Below, one piece after another: positions 16,895-26,724 of a DNA stretch of 64,000 bases. Origin of the DNA: JAIXWP01 sp041391745 (GTDB lineage Bacteria > Bacteroidota > Bacteroidia > Flavobacteriales_D > Sanyastnellaceae); the NCBI GenBank assembly GCA_041391745.1, contig JAWKNK010000018.1, forward strand, positions 5,479 to 69,478, written 5' to 3'. The first letter of the stretch is position 1; each line of letters begins with the position of its first letter. Position numbers and translations under genes: made by a program. The notes under the pieces are model-generated. The model saw nothing but the letters and a program-made list of their open reading frames with translations. It ran no database searches and was not told the DNA's origin.

Positions 16895-17660
16895 ATGGAA
16901 AAAAAGGTATTGTTACTAACCGTTTGGTTTGTTCAAGTTTCCGCTTTATGTGGGCAAGTAATTCCTGATTCAATGAAATGGCATGATCATTTGTCTTTGA
17001 AGATTTTAAAAACAGTCCGATTAGTTCAATAATTTTAAAATGGTTTGCTAGCTCGGGGTAAGGTTGTTTGCATCGACGAATGATAGCACTTTGTCAGATT
17101 TTTGGAGATTCAACCACATTTGTATGGAAAGTTTCAAACAAACAACAAGACGTACTGCTTTACAAATGGATCAAGGCGATTACTTTTTGTTCCTTATTAA
17201 CTATTCCGGAGGGAATACAGCCCAGAAGGGTTTATTTATAGATTGACCTGTTGATGGTGATTGGGTTTTAGTGACACAAAATGTCAGAGTTAGAAAAGAA
17301 AAATTGTCGAAAAACAAAGCTACTATTTAAAATAGTCCATGACAACTAAGCAAGGCTTCTAAAGCTATTTTAGTGGTGAATAAAACGGAATAATATTCAT
17401 TATAGGAGATACTGTGATTGTGCAGCCACCGTCCTGTTTCAATATGTTTCTAACGCGCAAGGATATTTCATTTACCGACTTATGTGACTCTTTAGCTACA
17501 GGTAACATTGAATATAGGGTTGTTAGCATGGGGATAGGACCAAATGAACTATTATGCTCATAAATATGTGGTCATCTTTGATAATTTTATGCTGAAGAAA
17601 AGGCTCCAGTTGTTCCGAACTTGAAGAAATAAATAATTTATATAATGATACTGAGTTGGA
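16895..17660 (+). other. Eroded region; relic of a secreted protein gene
   Basis: From 16895 the frame gives MEKKVLLLTVWFVQVSALCG, QVIPDSMKWHDH, a convincing signal peptide, and then stops. Further coding-like pieces lie in other frames (for example DSTTFVWKVSNKQQDVLLYK near 17090-17150 and MFLTRKDISFTDLCDSLATG near 17440-17500). No family recognised; no intact gene. Confidence 0.45.
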
Positions 17661-17879
17661 TTGGTATATTAATCTTATTTTTTACTATGTTGAAGAAGCA
17701 TCTTGGTTATTGCTCTGCACAGATCCAATTTTTTGGCGAAAGTTTATAAATCTAATCAAAGGAAAAAATTTCTTGGGAACGCCAACTCTAAATAGTATAT
17801 GCGACAGTTTTAAAAAAGCAGAATGACTTGTCTTATTATTACTCCCGAAATGATAAGGTTGATTTAAAATATATCGAAC

Positions 17880-18010
17880 CAAACCTCTTTGCACTTTTTG
17901 TGAAACCTTTGCGTTCTCTGTAGTTAAAACAACACTCCCAAGAAAAGTAACACTAATCGGCAAACATTGAAACAAGGCGCCAAGCCAAATTTCGCGAAGA
18001 TCGACTTGTC
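17880..18010. repeat. Long-hairpin dispersed repeat, copy 6 (second subfamily)
   Basis: The left arm has TTTGTGAAACCTTTGCGTTC and TCTGTAGTTAAAACAACACT, the right arm AAGGCGCCAAGCC then TTTCGCGAAG. Confidence 0.7.
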
Positions 18011-18067
18011 GAATTACGTTTCCACCGAAAAGATAAGTTTGATTTTAAAATAAATCGATCAAAAAAA

Positions 18068-18200
18068 GACAAACCTCTTTGAGCCCTTTGTGAAATTACT
18101 GGTTCTCTGTGGTTAAAACAGCACTCCCAAGAAAAGTAGCATAATCGGCAAACTTATTGAAACGCAAAGCCGCCGAGCATAGTTTCGCAAAGGAGAATTT
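18068..18200. repeat. Long-hairpin dispersed repeat, copy 7 (second subfamily)
   Basis: Very similar to copy 6 in the left arm and middle (ACTCCCAAGAAAAGTA); the right arm is AACGCAAAGCCGCCGAGC. It follows copy 6 after the same type of spacer, giving a period of about 190 bases. Confidence 0.7.
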
Positions 18201-18832
18201 TCTGTTCGTGTTGTATTTCTTTTCCTATTTTACTTTAACCGTAGTAGGCCTGATTGTATATATAATAAATGAAAAAGTGAAATATATACTCCCAATTCTG
18301 ATAGTCTTGGCTTTTTTGTCGTGTGAAGTGATGATTCATCGAGATACTATGTCCATTACCATATGGTAGGATTAACATTGGTAAATTGGATCCTCAGAAT
18401 ATGATTCATTGGATTTAAAGTTAATTGAGCAGTTTAATTGTTACTTGAACTTGAAAAGATATTTTGGTGTGAGGCTGTAATGTTCCCTGTGATCCATTTT
18501 AAATTTTGATGGTCATCAAATCACAAATGAAGTAGTATTATCAAATGACAGTGTTTATTTTCAATCTGCTTATTTTGACAATTCGATTACTTTTTGTAAT
18601 TAAAATGAATCGGAAAAGCTGATCGAAAATATATTCGATCTGATAAATCATTGATCAACTTATAGATTTCATTGGAAAAGACACATCTCTGATATTTTCA
18701 AGACTTTTTTCCAAAAATAAAAGATGAAAATCTAAGGTTCACACCATAAGTTTCGTTATCTGCTGTTCTTTTGGATATGGACACCTCATTGTTTTTTGAC
18801 TCACTATTTTAAAAATGGAATTAGGATCTTCA
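18201..18832. other. Gene-poor region with a short hydrophobic open frame
   Basis: A plus-strand frame up to 18369 encodes two hydrophobic stretches (FVLYFFSYFTLTVVGLIVYI and ILPILIVLAFLSCEV). It could be the start of a broken lipoprotein or membrane protein. Its apparent start lies in repeat copy 7. Nothing else recognisable up to 18832. Confidence 0.35.
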
Positions 18833-18970
18833 CGAGCGCTCTTTAGCACCTTAGCGTCTATTGCGTCTTAGCGTCTAGTAGAAACAATGCGATAAAGATC
18901 GCTAATCTGCAAGCTAATTGAAACGCAAAGCCGCCAAGCACGCCAAGTTTCGCAAAGAAGAATGACTTGT
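18833..18970. repeat. Long-hairpin dispersed repeat, copy 8
   Basis: Left arm CTCTTTAGCACCTTAGCGTC; then ATTGCGTCTTAGCGTCTAG, a near match to the IS110 target; right arm AACGCAAAGCCGCCAAGCAC. It abuts the end of the next minus-strand gene. Confidence 0.75.
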
Positions 18971-18974
18971 CGAA

Positions 18975-20111
18975 TTACAACTTCTCTCTTAGCTGATTCA
19001 ACTTTCGAGAAATCAAATTTTGCAACTCCATCCAGTTCTGGGGCGAATTATCCTTGGCAAGCTTATCCATGCTCGACTTAGCTTCCATTTGCAATTGATG
19101 CAATTCAGATTTTACATCTTGTTGCTGATCTGCGATGTATTTGATTTTTTGTAAATACTCTTCTTCTTTACCAGCAAAATGACGCTGCGCGGTCTCCACA
19201 CTTTTCTTGGCTTCTTCTTTTACCTGAGCATACGTTTCCTGATGCGATGCTGCCACTTTCTTGTGGTTTTCCATTTCTTTTTTCACACTATTGATACTGG
19301 TCTTGTACCTGTCTTGCAGCACAAAATAAAATATCAGTAGGATCAACGCCACGGTTCCAAAACCTATAGCCATAAAGGTTTCGCGCGGGGTGACCTTTAC
19401 CGTTTCCTTTTCTTCAACATACCACTTGCTTTTTTCATCCTCACGAATCTTCTTCGTAAATGTGCCCAAGTCGGAAGGCAGAGATTTGAAAAACTGTGCT
19501 CTATTCGCTTCAAAACGGCCAAGCATTCCTTCCAACTTTGAATTGTATTCCGTGTATTGCTTTTTGTTTTTAGAAATGTCTGCAAACTCCACAGCATCTC
19601 TTAACGCGATTTCATATTGGAAAATATCACTGCGACTTTCTTCAATAAGTGCATCGTAATAATCGCTAACAGCATTTCTTTTTAAGTATCGAAAGACAGT
19701 CGACATCTGACGTCCTTTTTGAATCTTATGCCAAAAATCTATGGTCTGAACATTTTGAATGGAATCTAAAAAATTCTTTCGGTCTTTAGATTTTTTGAGC
19801 TTTTTCAATTTACCACTCCAGTCACCGTATTCATTGGCGATTTCGATGGTGAGTTCAGATTCAAATGGCAATTCGGGATGAAGCATCCAACTGAGTTTTT
19901 CAGTAGGGTAACTGATCTTAGTAGCTTCCACAAGCGTACGCGCCACGTATGGGTTGGACTCTTGAATAAATTCATTCACCAGTTGCTCTACCTCCAAAGA
20001 ATTGATGGTGTCAGAACTCAGGATGTTCATCACACGATCCATATCCGTGTTTTGAGCACCAGAGGTCAAGGCTCCAATGAGCATTAGAAAAACGAGAATC
20101 GTGTTTTTCAT
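18975..20111 (-). CDS. Exported coiled-coil protein with one central membrane segment
   Basis: 378 residues, not a recognised family. Signal peptide MKNTILVFLMLIGALTSGAQ; helical periplasmic part (about 20-240) with HEAT-like spacing early on; one transmembrane segment at about 248-268 (AIGFGTVALILLIFYFVLQ); then a cytoplasmic Lys/Glu/Gln-rich coiled coil (about 275-360). It is the last gene of a minus-strand operon after paaZ and the S41 protease gene (7-base gap). The topology suggests a membrane-anchored scaffold or sensor; function unknown. Confidence 0.75.
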   Translation of the reverse strand: MKNTILVFLMLIGALTSGAQNTDMDRVMNILSSDTINSLEVEQLVNEFIQESNPYVARTLVEATKISYPTEKLSWMLHPELPFESELTIEIANEYGDWSGKLKKLKKSKDRKNFLDSIQNVQTIDFWHKIQKGRQMSTVFRYLKRNAVSDYYDALIEESRSDIFQYEIALRDAVEFADISKNKKQYTEYNSKLEGMLGRFEANRAQFFKSLPSDLGTFTKKIREDEKSKWYVEEKETVKVTPRETFMAIGFGTVALILLIFYFVLQDRYKTSINSVKKEMENHKKVAASHQETYAQVKEEAKKSVETAQRHFAGKEEEYLQKIKYIADQQQDVKSELHQLQMEAKSSMDKLAKDNSPQNWMELQNLISRKLNQLREKL

Positions 20112-20118
20112 TTTTTTT

Positions 20119-21582
20119 CTAGAAAATCTTTTGAAGGGTATAGTTCAAATAAGGATCTGTGCCTGTAGCCAGATGCTCTGGAAGCAAAAGTACTTCAATT
20201 GTTGGTTTCAACGGTTTTTCCTCATAAGTAAAAGTGTTGTCGTAATTATATCTAATCGTTGAAATACTCACTTTCAATTCTGTCAAGGGAAGCGTGTAAG
20301 TTGTAGGGTTGCCAAATGTTCCTGTCTTCGGTCCCATGCACGACTCGCCTAGAACATCGCCTCTTTCATTTTTTAAAAAAGCATTGGTAAAATCTACGCT
20401 AGCTGAAGCGGTCAACCCATTGATGAAAAGAACAGCTTTTCCATCATACACGTACTTCTCCTTTTGCACCATAGGATCCTTGAAATAGATGGTGTCCAAT
20501 TTTCCCATTTCCAAGTCTTGTAATTTTAAAAAGCCTCTCACATCTTCGTCTTTTTTATAAAACGTGCGAAGCATCCACAACATAAAACTGCTTTTTTGCA
20601 CCTTCGACCGGGTCTGAGCAAGTGCGCTCGCTTTACCAATAATATTGGATGGTGTGTTGTATCCTTTTTTATCTATAAAAGAATAGAGGTATTCAACATT
20701 GCTGGATTGTCCGCCACCATTATCTCGAAGGTCAATGGCGAGGAGTTGAACATCCTTAGCAGCAATCAGCTCGAATGAAGCTTTGATAAACTTCTTGTAC
20801 TTCTTTTTATCACCCGGAGCAAAGGTTCCAATCTTTAATACGGCCACACTATCATGCGCATAGAAATCAAGATTCATTGAGCGTGACATAGCAGTATGTC
20901 TATTTCTTTTTTGACGTTCTTCCCATTGTGGCTTGGTGTAAAGCGTTGTCACAATTGTTTCGATGGTATCCTTTCCAAATGGTTCCACATCCACTTTAAT
21001 GGTGTCTGGAAAGTTGTAGTACAATCCTGATAAGTATGGAAATACGGCATCTGCTATTCTGCGCTGCGAGGTAAGCGAGTTGCCTTCGATGTGTGAGTAA
21101 TAGATGGCGGGTTGATACAACGTTCGCGCATCTTGATTATCTATACAAACAATTTTTGCACCCTTAGGGAAAATGGTGTCGCGGTCTGCTTCAATAAATA
21201 GATCAGAACCGTAAGAATGCACACGAAAGGGAAGGAAACTATTTTTATTTTCGATTTGCATTTTTTGCAAATAGCCGTAGTCCAATCCCGAATGTGAGTC
21301 GCGCATCACCACCATGGCTTGCTCTACGATTCGCACATAATCTTTGAGAGGCATGTCGCCTTCAATTTTTTCAATCGCTTTTCCGAATGCTTCGCGAAAT
21401 TCTAATTCTGTGCAGAATGCATAAGGGTTGGGATGCGATTCTAGAATGGTGCTTTTTAAAGAATATAAATCCTTTATCAAATCATTTTTTCTGAAAACAG
21501 AATCAGGACTGATTTGACTAAATGCGCCATTTGCTACAAGAGCAAAAAGTAGAGTAGTGAAGAGTACACGAAAAAATATCAT
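20119..21582 (-). CDS. S41-family (C-terminal processing-type) peptidase, secreted
   Basis: 487 residues with a signal peptide ending GAFSQ. The N-terminal helical part has DLYSLKSTILESHPNPYAFC and VVMRDSHSGLDYGYLQ. The S41 catalytic core follows: LLAIDLRDNGGGQSSNVEYL (strand and loop typical of TSPc) and VLFINGLTASASVDFTNAFL with the predicted nucleophile Ser near residue 393, then GESCMGPKTGTFGNPTTYTL. Proteases of this family cleave proteins in the periplasm. Its start overlaps the paaZ stop by 4 bases (21579-21582), so it is translated with paaZ, an odd functional pairing. Confidence 0.85.
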   Translation of the reverse strand: MIFFRVLFTTLLFALVANGAFSQISPDSVFRKNDLIKDLYSLKSTILESHPNPYAFCTELEFREAFGKAIEKIEGDMPLKDYVRIVEQAMVVMRDSHSGLDYGYLQKMQIENKNSFLPFRVHSYGSDLFIEADRDTIFPKGAKIVCIDNQDARTLYQPAIYYSHIEGNSLTSQRRIADAVFPYLSGLYYNFPDTIKVDVEPFGKDTIETIVTTLYTKPQWEERQKRNRHTAMSRSMNLDFYAHDSVAVLKIGTFAPGDKKKYKKFIKASFELIAAKDVQLLAIDLRDNGGGQSSNVEYLYSFIDKKGYNTPSNIIGKASALAQTRSKVQKSSFMLWMLRTFYKKDEDVRGFLKLQDLEMGKLDTIYFKDPMVQKEKYVYDGKAVLFINGLTASASVDFTNAFLKNERGDVLGESCMGPKTGTFGNPTTYTLPLTELKVSISTIRYNYDNTFTYEEKPLKPTIEVLLLPEHLATGTDPYLNYTLQKIF

Positions 21583-23627
21583 TCTTGGCTTCTCTTTTTT
21601 ACCATGGTTAAAATCGTTGCGAGTGCCACCGTTTCTCCCGTTTCGTCGTACACATCAACAAGGAACTTCACAATACCTTTTGCTATATCTTCCTCAGAAC
21701 GCTTTTCTTGATCAATTTTTTCCTTTACAGTAAATCGAACACCAAGAGTCGCTCCTGGGTAAACAGGCTTTGTAAAACGCGCTTCATCAATTCCGTAGTT
21801 GAGAAGTACCGGACCTTTTTTGGGGTCTACAAATAAGCCTGCTGCTTTTGACAATACAAAGTAACCGTGTGCCACGCGTCCTTCAAAGATGGTTCCATCA
21901 AGTGATGTAGCATCCATGTGTGCGTAAAAATTATCGCCGCTCACATTTGCAAAGTTCACGATGTCTGCTTCGGTCACGGTATGTTTGTGGGTGAACACGG
22001 TATCCCCAACTCGCAAGTCTTCGAAATGTTGTCTAAACAAATGCGGATTTGCTTCAGGTTGTTCTGCTCCAGGTTGATAAACGTTGGTTACTGCTGTTAG
22101 GAAAGTCGGTGAACCTTGAATCGCTGTGCGCTGCAAATAGTGCATTACGCCGCGCTTTCCACCCATTTCTTCTCCACCGCCTGCACGACCAGGTCCGCCG
22201 TGAACCAGCAATGGCATTGGGCTTCCGTGACCAGTGCTCTCTTTCGCACTTTCTCTATTCAAAATCAGAACACGTCCATGGTGTGATGCCGCTCCGATAG
22301 TAAAATCCCGAGCAATCGTTCGGTCGTAGGTCGCAATACTGCACACCAATGATCCTTTACCAAGTTTTGTTAATTGAATAGCATCGTCCAAAGTTTTGTA
22401 AGGCATCACGGTGGTGATGGGGCCAAACGCCTCTACTTCGTGCGTTGCTCTTTTGTTGAATGGATCTTTATTCAATAAAAGGATTGGAGACATAAATGCC
22501 CCTTTTTCAAAATCTCCAGCAATCAAATCTGCTTTTGATGGATCACCATAAACAATCTCCGAATCTTGTGTAAGCAATGCTAATTTTTCTAAGACATCTT
22601 TTCTTTGAGATTGTCCAGCCAATGCTCCCATGCGCACGTTTTCATTGCGAGGGTCGCCAATAGCCGTTTTGCTGAACGCTTGGCCTAATGCAATTTGAAC
22701 ATCTTCTAAATATTGTTCTGGAACAATTACGCGTCGAATTGCAGTACATTTTTGTCCACATTTCACGGTCACTTCTTTTCTTACTTCTTTGATAAAAGCA
22801 TCGAACTCAGGAGTGCCTGGAGCCGCATCTTCGCCTAGCACAGATGCGTTCAAAGAGTCGGCTTCCATATTGAATGGAACTGCTTCATCCACGATGCGCG
22901 GATGACGTTTCAACATTCTGCCTGTAGAAGCACTTCCTGTGAAAGTAACGACGTCTTGTGAAATAACATGATCCAAAATGCCTTCAGCACTTCCGCAAAC
23001 CAATTGCAGTGCGCCGTCTGGTAATATTTTAGAAGCAGCGATGTCTCTCACCACAGCTTCAGTCAAGTATGAAGTAATAGTGGCTGGTTTTACGATGGCA
23101 GGTACACCAGCCAGTAAATTCACTGCAATTTTTTCAAGCATTCCCCAAATCGGGAAGTTGAAAGCATTGATGTGAATTGCAACGCCTTCTTTCGGCACCA
23201 TGATGTGGTGACCAATGAAAGTGCCTTCTTTCGAAAGCTTTGCATACTCTCCATCGATATAATAGGGTTCATTGGGAAATTGTCGGCGTAGACTAGAGTA
23301 AGCAAACAAATTTCCAATACCACCGTCGATATCAATCCAACTGTCAATCTTAGTCGCACCTGTGCGGTAACTCAAATCATAATATGAAGCTTTCTTCTCA
23401 TTCAGGAAAAGTGCAAGGGCTTTGAGCATGCGTCCGCGCTCGTGAAATGTCATTTTGCGCAAAGCCGGTCCTCCAACAGTGCGGCCATAATGCATCATTT
23501 CACCAAAATCCAATCCTTGGCTGCTCGCTGTGGTGATGATTTCACCGGTAACGGCGTCAAACAATGGTTTCCCTTCTCCAGCTCCCGCTATCCATTGACC
23601 AAGAGCATAATTATGTAGTGCGTTCAT
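21579..23627 (-). CDS. paaZ: Bifunctional PaaZ: oxepin-CoA hydrolase / semialdehyde dehydrogenase
   Basis: 682 residues, as in E. coli PaaZ (681). The N-terminal aldehyde dehydrogenase domain (about 1-520) has HINAFNFPIWGMLEKI, TFTGSASTGRML, FNMEADSLNASVLG with Glu255, and VKCGQKCTAIRRVIVP with catalytic Cys294. The C-terminal MaoC hot-dog hydratase domain (about 535-680) has FEDLRVGDTVFTHKHTVTEA and VSGDNFYAHMD. It opens the oxepin-CoA ring and oxidises the resulting aldehyde in phenylacetate breakdown, in the cytoplasm. No other paa gene is in this window, so it is separate from the rest of the pathway. First gene of a three-gene operon. Confidence 0.95.
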   Translation of the reverse strand: MNALHNYALGQWIAGAGEGKPLFDAVTGEIITTASSQGLDFGEMMHYGRTVGGPALRKMTFHERGRMLKALALFLNEKKASYYDLSYRTGATKIDSWIDIDGGIGNLFAYSSLRRQFPNEPYYIDGEYAKLSKEGTFIGHHIMVPKEGVAIHINAFNFPIWGMLEKIAVNLLAGVPAIVKPATITSYLTEAVVRDIAASKILPDGALQLVCGSAEGILDHVISQDVVTFTGSASTGRMLKRHPRIVDEAVPFNMEADSLNASVLGEDAAPGTPEFDAFIKEVRKEVTVKCGQKCTAIRRVIVPEQYLEDVQIALGQAFSKTAIGDPRNENVRMGALAGQSQRKDVLEKLALLTQDSEIVYGDPSKADLIAGDFEKGAFMSPILLLNKDPFNKRATHEVEAFGPITTVMPYKTLDDAIQLTKLGKGSLVCSIATYDRTIARDFTIGAASHHGRVLILNRESAKESTGHGSPMPLLVHGGPGRAGGGEEMGGKRGVMHYLQRTAIQGSPTFLTAVTNVYQPGAEQPEANPHLFRQHFEDLRVGDTVFTHKHTVTEADIVNFANVSGDNFYAHMDATSLDGTIFEGRVAHGYFVLSKAAGLFVDPKKGPVLLNYGIDEARFTKPVYPGATLGVRFTVKEKIDQEKRSEEDIAKGIVKFLVDVYDETGETVALATILTMVKKRSQE

Positions 23628-23700
23628 AAGTTCAAATTAACGCCGCAAGTTACTAAATCGCCGCCATTTGGAAGGATTCCAAGAAGAGGGAATATGTGAA

Positions 23701-23731
23701 TTGTTGTTTAATGTTTGATTTGTTAAATTTG
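23701..23731 (+). promoter_or_regulatory. Promoter of the MbnP-like gene, apparently leaderless
   Basis: TTG at 23701 (20-base spacer) or 23704 (17-base spacer), then TAAATTTG at 23724-23731, a full match to TAnnTTTG. The ATG at 23736 is only 4 bases further, where transcription should start, so the mRNA may have almost no leader. Confidence 0.6.
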
Positions 23732-23735
23732 TAAG

Positions 23736-24491
23736 ATGAAAACCAGAGCCTTAACCGCATTTTTAGCATTTTCTGTTGTCCTATTCTCTTGCAAAAAGGA
23801 CGAGAAAGAAGAAACTCCAACTCCCACGGAATCGGTTCCAACTGTAAGGGTGAATATCTCGAACGAAGTTGATGGAACGGTAATTACCACAGGTGATTAT
23901 TTATACACCAACGAGGCTGGTGAGCCCTACGGAGTGGGAATGTTGAAATACTACTTATCGTATTTCACCTTAATCAAAGATGATGGTACAGAAGTGGTGT
24001 TGAACGACCATAAATTAGTAGATGGGTTAAACACTTCGAACAATTTTCTACAAAAATCTGGAATTCCAGAAGGAAACTATACAGGTGTGAAATTCTACAT
24101 CGGAGTGGATGATGTACACAATCATACCGGTGCTCAAGAAGGGGATTTAGACCCTATTAATGGCATGCTTTGGACCTGGAACACGGGTTATATTTTCTTC
24201 AAACATGAAGGTCAATACAGAAAGGCGGATCAGTCTTCTGCTTACATGACGTATCACTGGGCAACTGATCAAATGTACCAAAGCATTGAATTGCCTATTT
24301 CATTCACGCAGACAAAGGAAGAGAAAACGCTGAAGTTGACGTTCAACTTGAACGATTTGTATAGAACTCCAAACGTTGTGACATTCGAAGGAAACGATTT
24401 GCATCAGAGTTTGGCCGCAGGCGATCACGATTGGCTGTATGACTTGAAAGAGAACTTTCTGACAGCATTTACTGTTGAAGTAGTTTCATAA
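23736..24491 (+). CDS. MbnP-like copper-associated lipoprotein
   Basis: 251 residues. Lipoprotein signal ending VLFSC (Cys19) and KKDEK spacer. The single beta-rich domain matches the MbnP pattern: YLYTNEAGEPYGVGMLKYYL, GNYTGVKFYIGVDDVHNHTG, INGMLWTWNTGYIFFKHEG, TYHWATDQMYQSIELP. MbnP proteins bind copper and, in methanotrophs, are modified at a Trp by the di-haem enzyme MbnH; Trp146 and Trp148 are candidates. The next gene is exactly such a di-haem protein, which supports the assignment. Location: periplasmic face, lipid-anchored. Confidence 0.85.
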   Translation: MKTRALTAFLAFSVVLFSCKKDEKEETPTPTESVPTVRVNISNEVDGTVITTGDYLYTNEAGEPYGVGMLKYYLSYFTLIKDDGTEVVLNDHKLVDGLNTSNNFLQKSGIPEGNYTGVKFYIGVDDVHNHTGAQEGDLDPINGMLWTWNTGYIFFKHEGQYRKADQSSAYMTYHWATDQMYQSIELPISFTQTKEEKTLKLTFNLNDLYRTPNVVTFEGNDLHQSLAAGDHDWLYDLKENFLTAFTVEVVS

Positions 24492-24508
24492 AAAAAATAT
24501 ATCTGAAA

Positions 24509-25560
24509 ATGAAGAGATACATCTCTTACTTGCGTTGGCAGTTGTAGTTTTTGCCTTTGGATGTAAAAAAGACGAAGAGACGGAACAAGTGGTGCCTACT
24601 ACTGGTCCGACTCCATACACTTTGGTGATTCCGCAAGGATTGCCTCCAATGCAAATTCCAGCTGACAACCCATTGACAGTAGAAGGTATTGCTTTGGTAA
24701 AAAGTTGTTTTACGATCCGATACTTTCAGGTAATAATACGCAGTCATGTTCGAGCTGCCACCAGCCACATAGCGGATTCTCTCATTTACTATCGCATTCT
24801 GTGGGAATTGACGGCCTTCCAGGAAGAAGAAATTCTATGCCTATTATCAACTTGGGATGGCAGCCTGGATTCTTTTTGGGATGGTGGTGCGGCAGACATC
24901 GAAAGTCAAGTACTCGGCCCCATTCAAAATCCTTTGGAACTCCACGAAACATTGGAGAATGTAGTTTCAAAATTGTCAGAACATTCTGAATACCCCGCAT
25001 TATTTAAAGCGGCTTTTGAAACCGACGAAATCAGCATCGTTCATGTAATGCGTGCAATCGCTCAATTTGAACGTACGATGGTGAGCGGCAACTCCAGATA
25101 TGATCAATATGTGAGAGGAGAGGCATCGCTTACCCCATTGGAATTGCAAGGATTGGATTTGTATAGCGACATGATGAAAGGCGATTGCAATCACTGTCAC
25201 GTGCTAGGGTCTACATTTTCTGATTTTGAATACAGAAACACTGGTCTTGATTCATTGAGTCCAGATTTGGGCAGATACTACATCACCTTACTTGAAAGTG
25301 ACATGGGGAAATTCAAGACTCCGAGCTTGAGAAATATCGCTGCTACTCCGCCATATATGCACGATGGAAGATTCTGGACACTGAAAGAATGTGTAGAACA
25401 TTACAACACAGGTTTCCACTATGCAGCCAATCTTGATGGCAATCTTGCAATGGCTCAAAAAGGCCGCATGACTGATCAAGAAATGGATGCAATAGTGGCG
25501 TTTCTACTCACCTTAAATGATGATGAGTTTTTGAATAATCCTGCGTTCCGTCCAGAATAA
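24509..25560 (+). CDS. MbnH-like di-haem cytochrome c peroxidase (frameshifted)
   Basis: The ATG is 17 bases after the MbnP stop. Frames change at about 24525, 24705 and 24870, but the pieces join to a normal family member. They are MKRYIS plus LLALAVVVFAFGC (lipoprotein signal), VEGIALGKKLFYDPILSGNN, CSSCH at 24747-24761, SVGIDGLPGRRNSMPIINLG, FFWDGGAADIESQVLGPIQN, the second haem site CNHCH at 25186-25200, and FKTPSLRNIAATPPYMHDGR. It is short for a peroxidase, as MbnH proteins are. Expected role: oxidising a tryptophan of the MbnP partner in the periplasm. The breaks are most likely consensus errors. Confidence 0.8.
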
Positions 25561-25562
25561 TT

Positions 25563-26721
25563 TTATTCTTCTTCGGCTTTATTTTTTGACATCATGAGCA
25601 ATGTGTATGCACCTTGTGTCACAATTTGCTTTTGAATCCATTCAGGACTTACAAGCAACTCCTCTTTGTTTTCATCGAGTGCTCGATGAGTCACTTCCTG
25701 TCATCTTGAAGGAGTGCTCAGTGTCTGTTCCAATCATTTTTTCAAAAATATAATCCTTTCCTTCCCACGAAACGATCGCTGCTTGTGGTATCACTATGCC
25801 CGAGTTGTTGTTGGTCTGAACATCGGCTTTCACATATGTTCCAGGCACCCATGACTCAGGGTAGTTGTTTGCTTTACAATAAATTTCTCCAACACCTTCT
25901 GCATTAAGTGTGTTGTTGATGGAAAGTACTTCAACATTGATTTTATTTTCAGGTGCATTCAAGGCATAAATTTGAACTTCCATGTTTTCGTGAATGCTCT
26001 GTGCATCATTGGCAAAAAATTGAATTACGGCGTGCATATTGTCTCTTCCGGAAACTTCTACTACCACGTCTTCTGGACGCATCAATCTTCCAGGATTAAT
26101 GTTGAGCGCATTCACATATCCGTTCAACGGACTTTTAATAGCTACAGATTTACTGATGTTTGATTCAGACAAACCGTTCGCCTCAATTCCGATGAATGCA
26201 AGTTTCTCAGCTAATGATTTTACAGCAATCTTAGAAGATTCAAATGCCATTTTCGCTTGCTCTTTATTCTTATTACTTACCGCATTGGCTTGATTCAACT
26301 CGGACTGACGCACGAACTCTTTTTCATTTAATTCTAATTCAGCTTTAGCTGTGAGGTAGTCTTGTTGGAGTTGAATGAATTGCTCATTTTCAGCAATAAA
26401 AAGTGTACTGCCTTTTTTTACAAATTGACCAGGCAAGACATTAGAAGAAACAATGTATCCGCCAAGTGGCAAACACACTGATGCTTTTTGATTAAATCCA
26501 GATTCCATTTTTCCGTTCAAGACGATGATGCGACCTGAGTTGGATAATTGCGGTGCCTCAAATTTCACATTGGCTTTTTGCCATTGTTCTTCATTGAGTA
26601 CTACCACGTCTTCAGTAGATGTGGTTTCAGTGTTTACCTCAGCAGAATTTTCTGGTGAGCTTGAGCAGCTAGCAACAAAAATGGATGCTGCGAATATGAT
26701 GATTTTATTTATCGTAGTCAT
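25563..26721 (-). CDS. RND metal-efflux periplasmic adaptor (CusB/CzcB type), frameshifted near the end
   Basis: Lipoprotein signal ending FVASC. The membrane-fusion layout is visible: VCLPLGGYIVSSNVLPGQFV (barrel-lipoyl), a helical hairpin (about 115-175, QLQQDYLTAKAELELNEKEF), VAIKSPLNGYVNALNINPGR, VIPQAAIVSWEGKDYIF. The continuous frame ends at 25672 with SSSTR, but the neighbouring frame continues EVTHRALDENKEELLVSPEW, IQKQIVTQGAYTLLMMSKNK, ending at 25563, so the break is at about 25700. It joins the inner-membrane pump to the outer-membrane channel. It follows the pump gene by 3 bases. It converges with the MbnH gene, with 2 bases between stops. Confidence 0.88.
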
Positions 26722-26724
26722 GAC

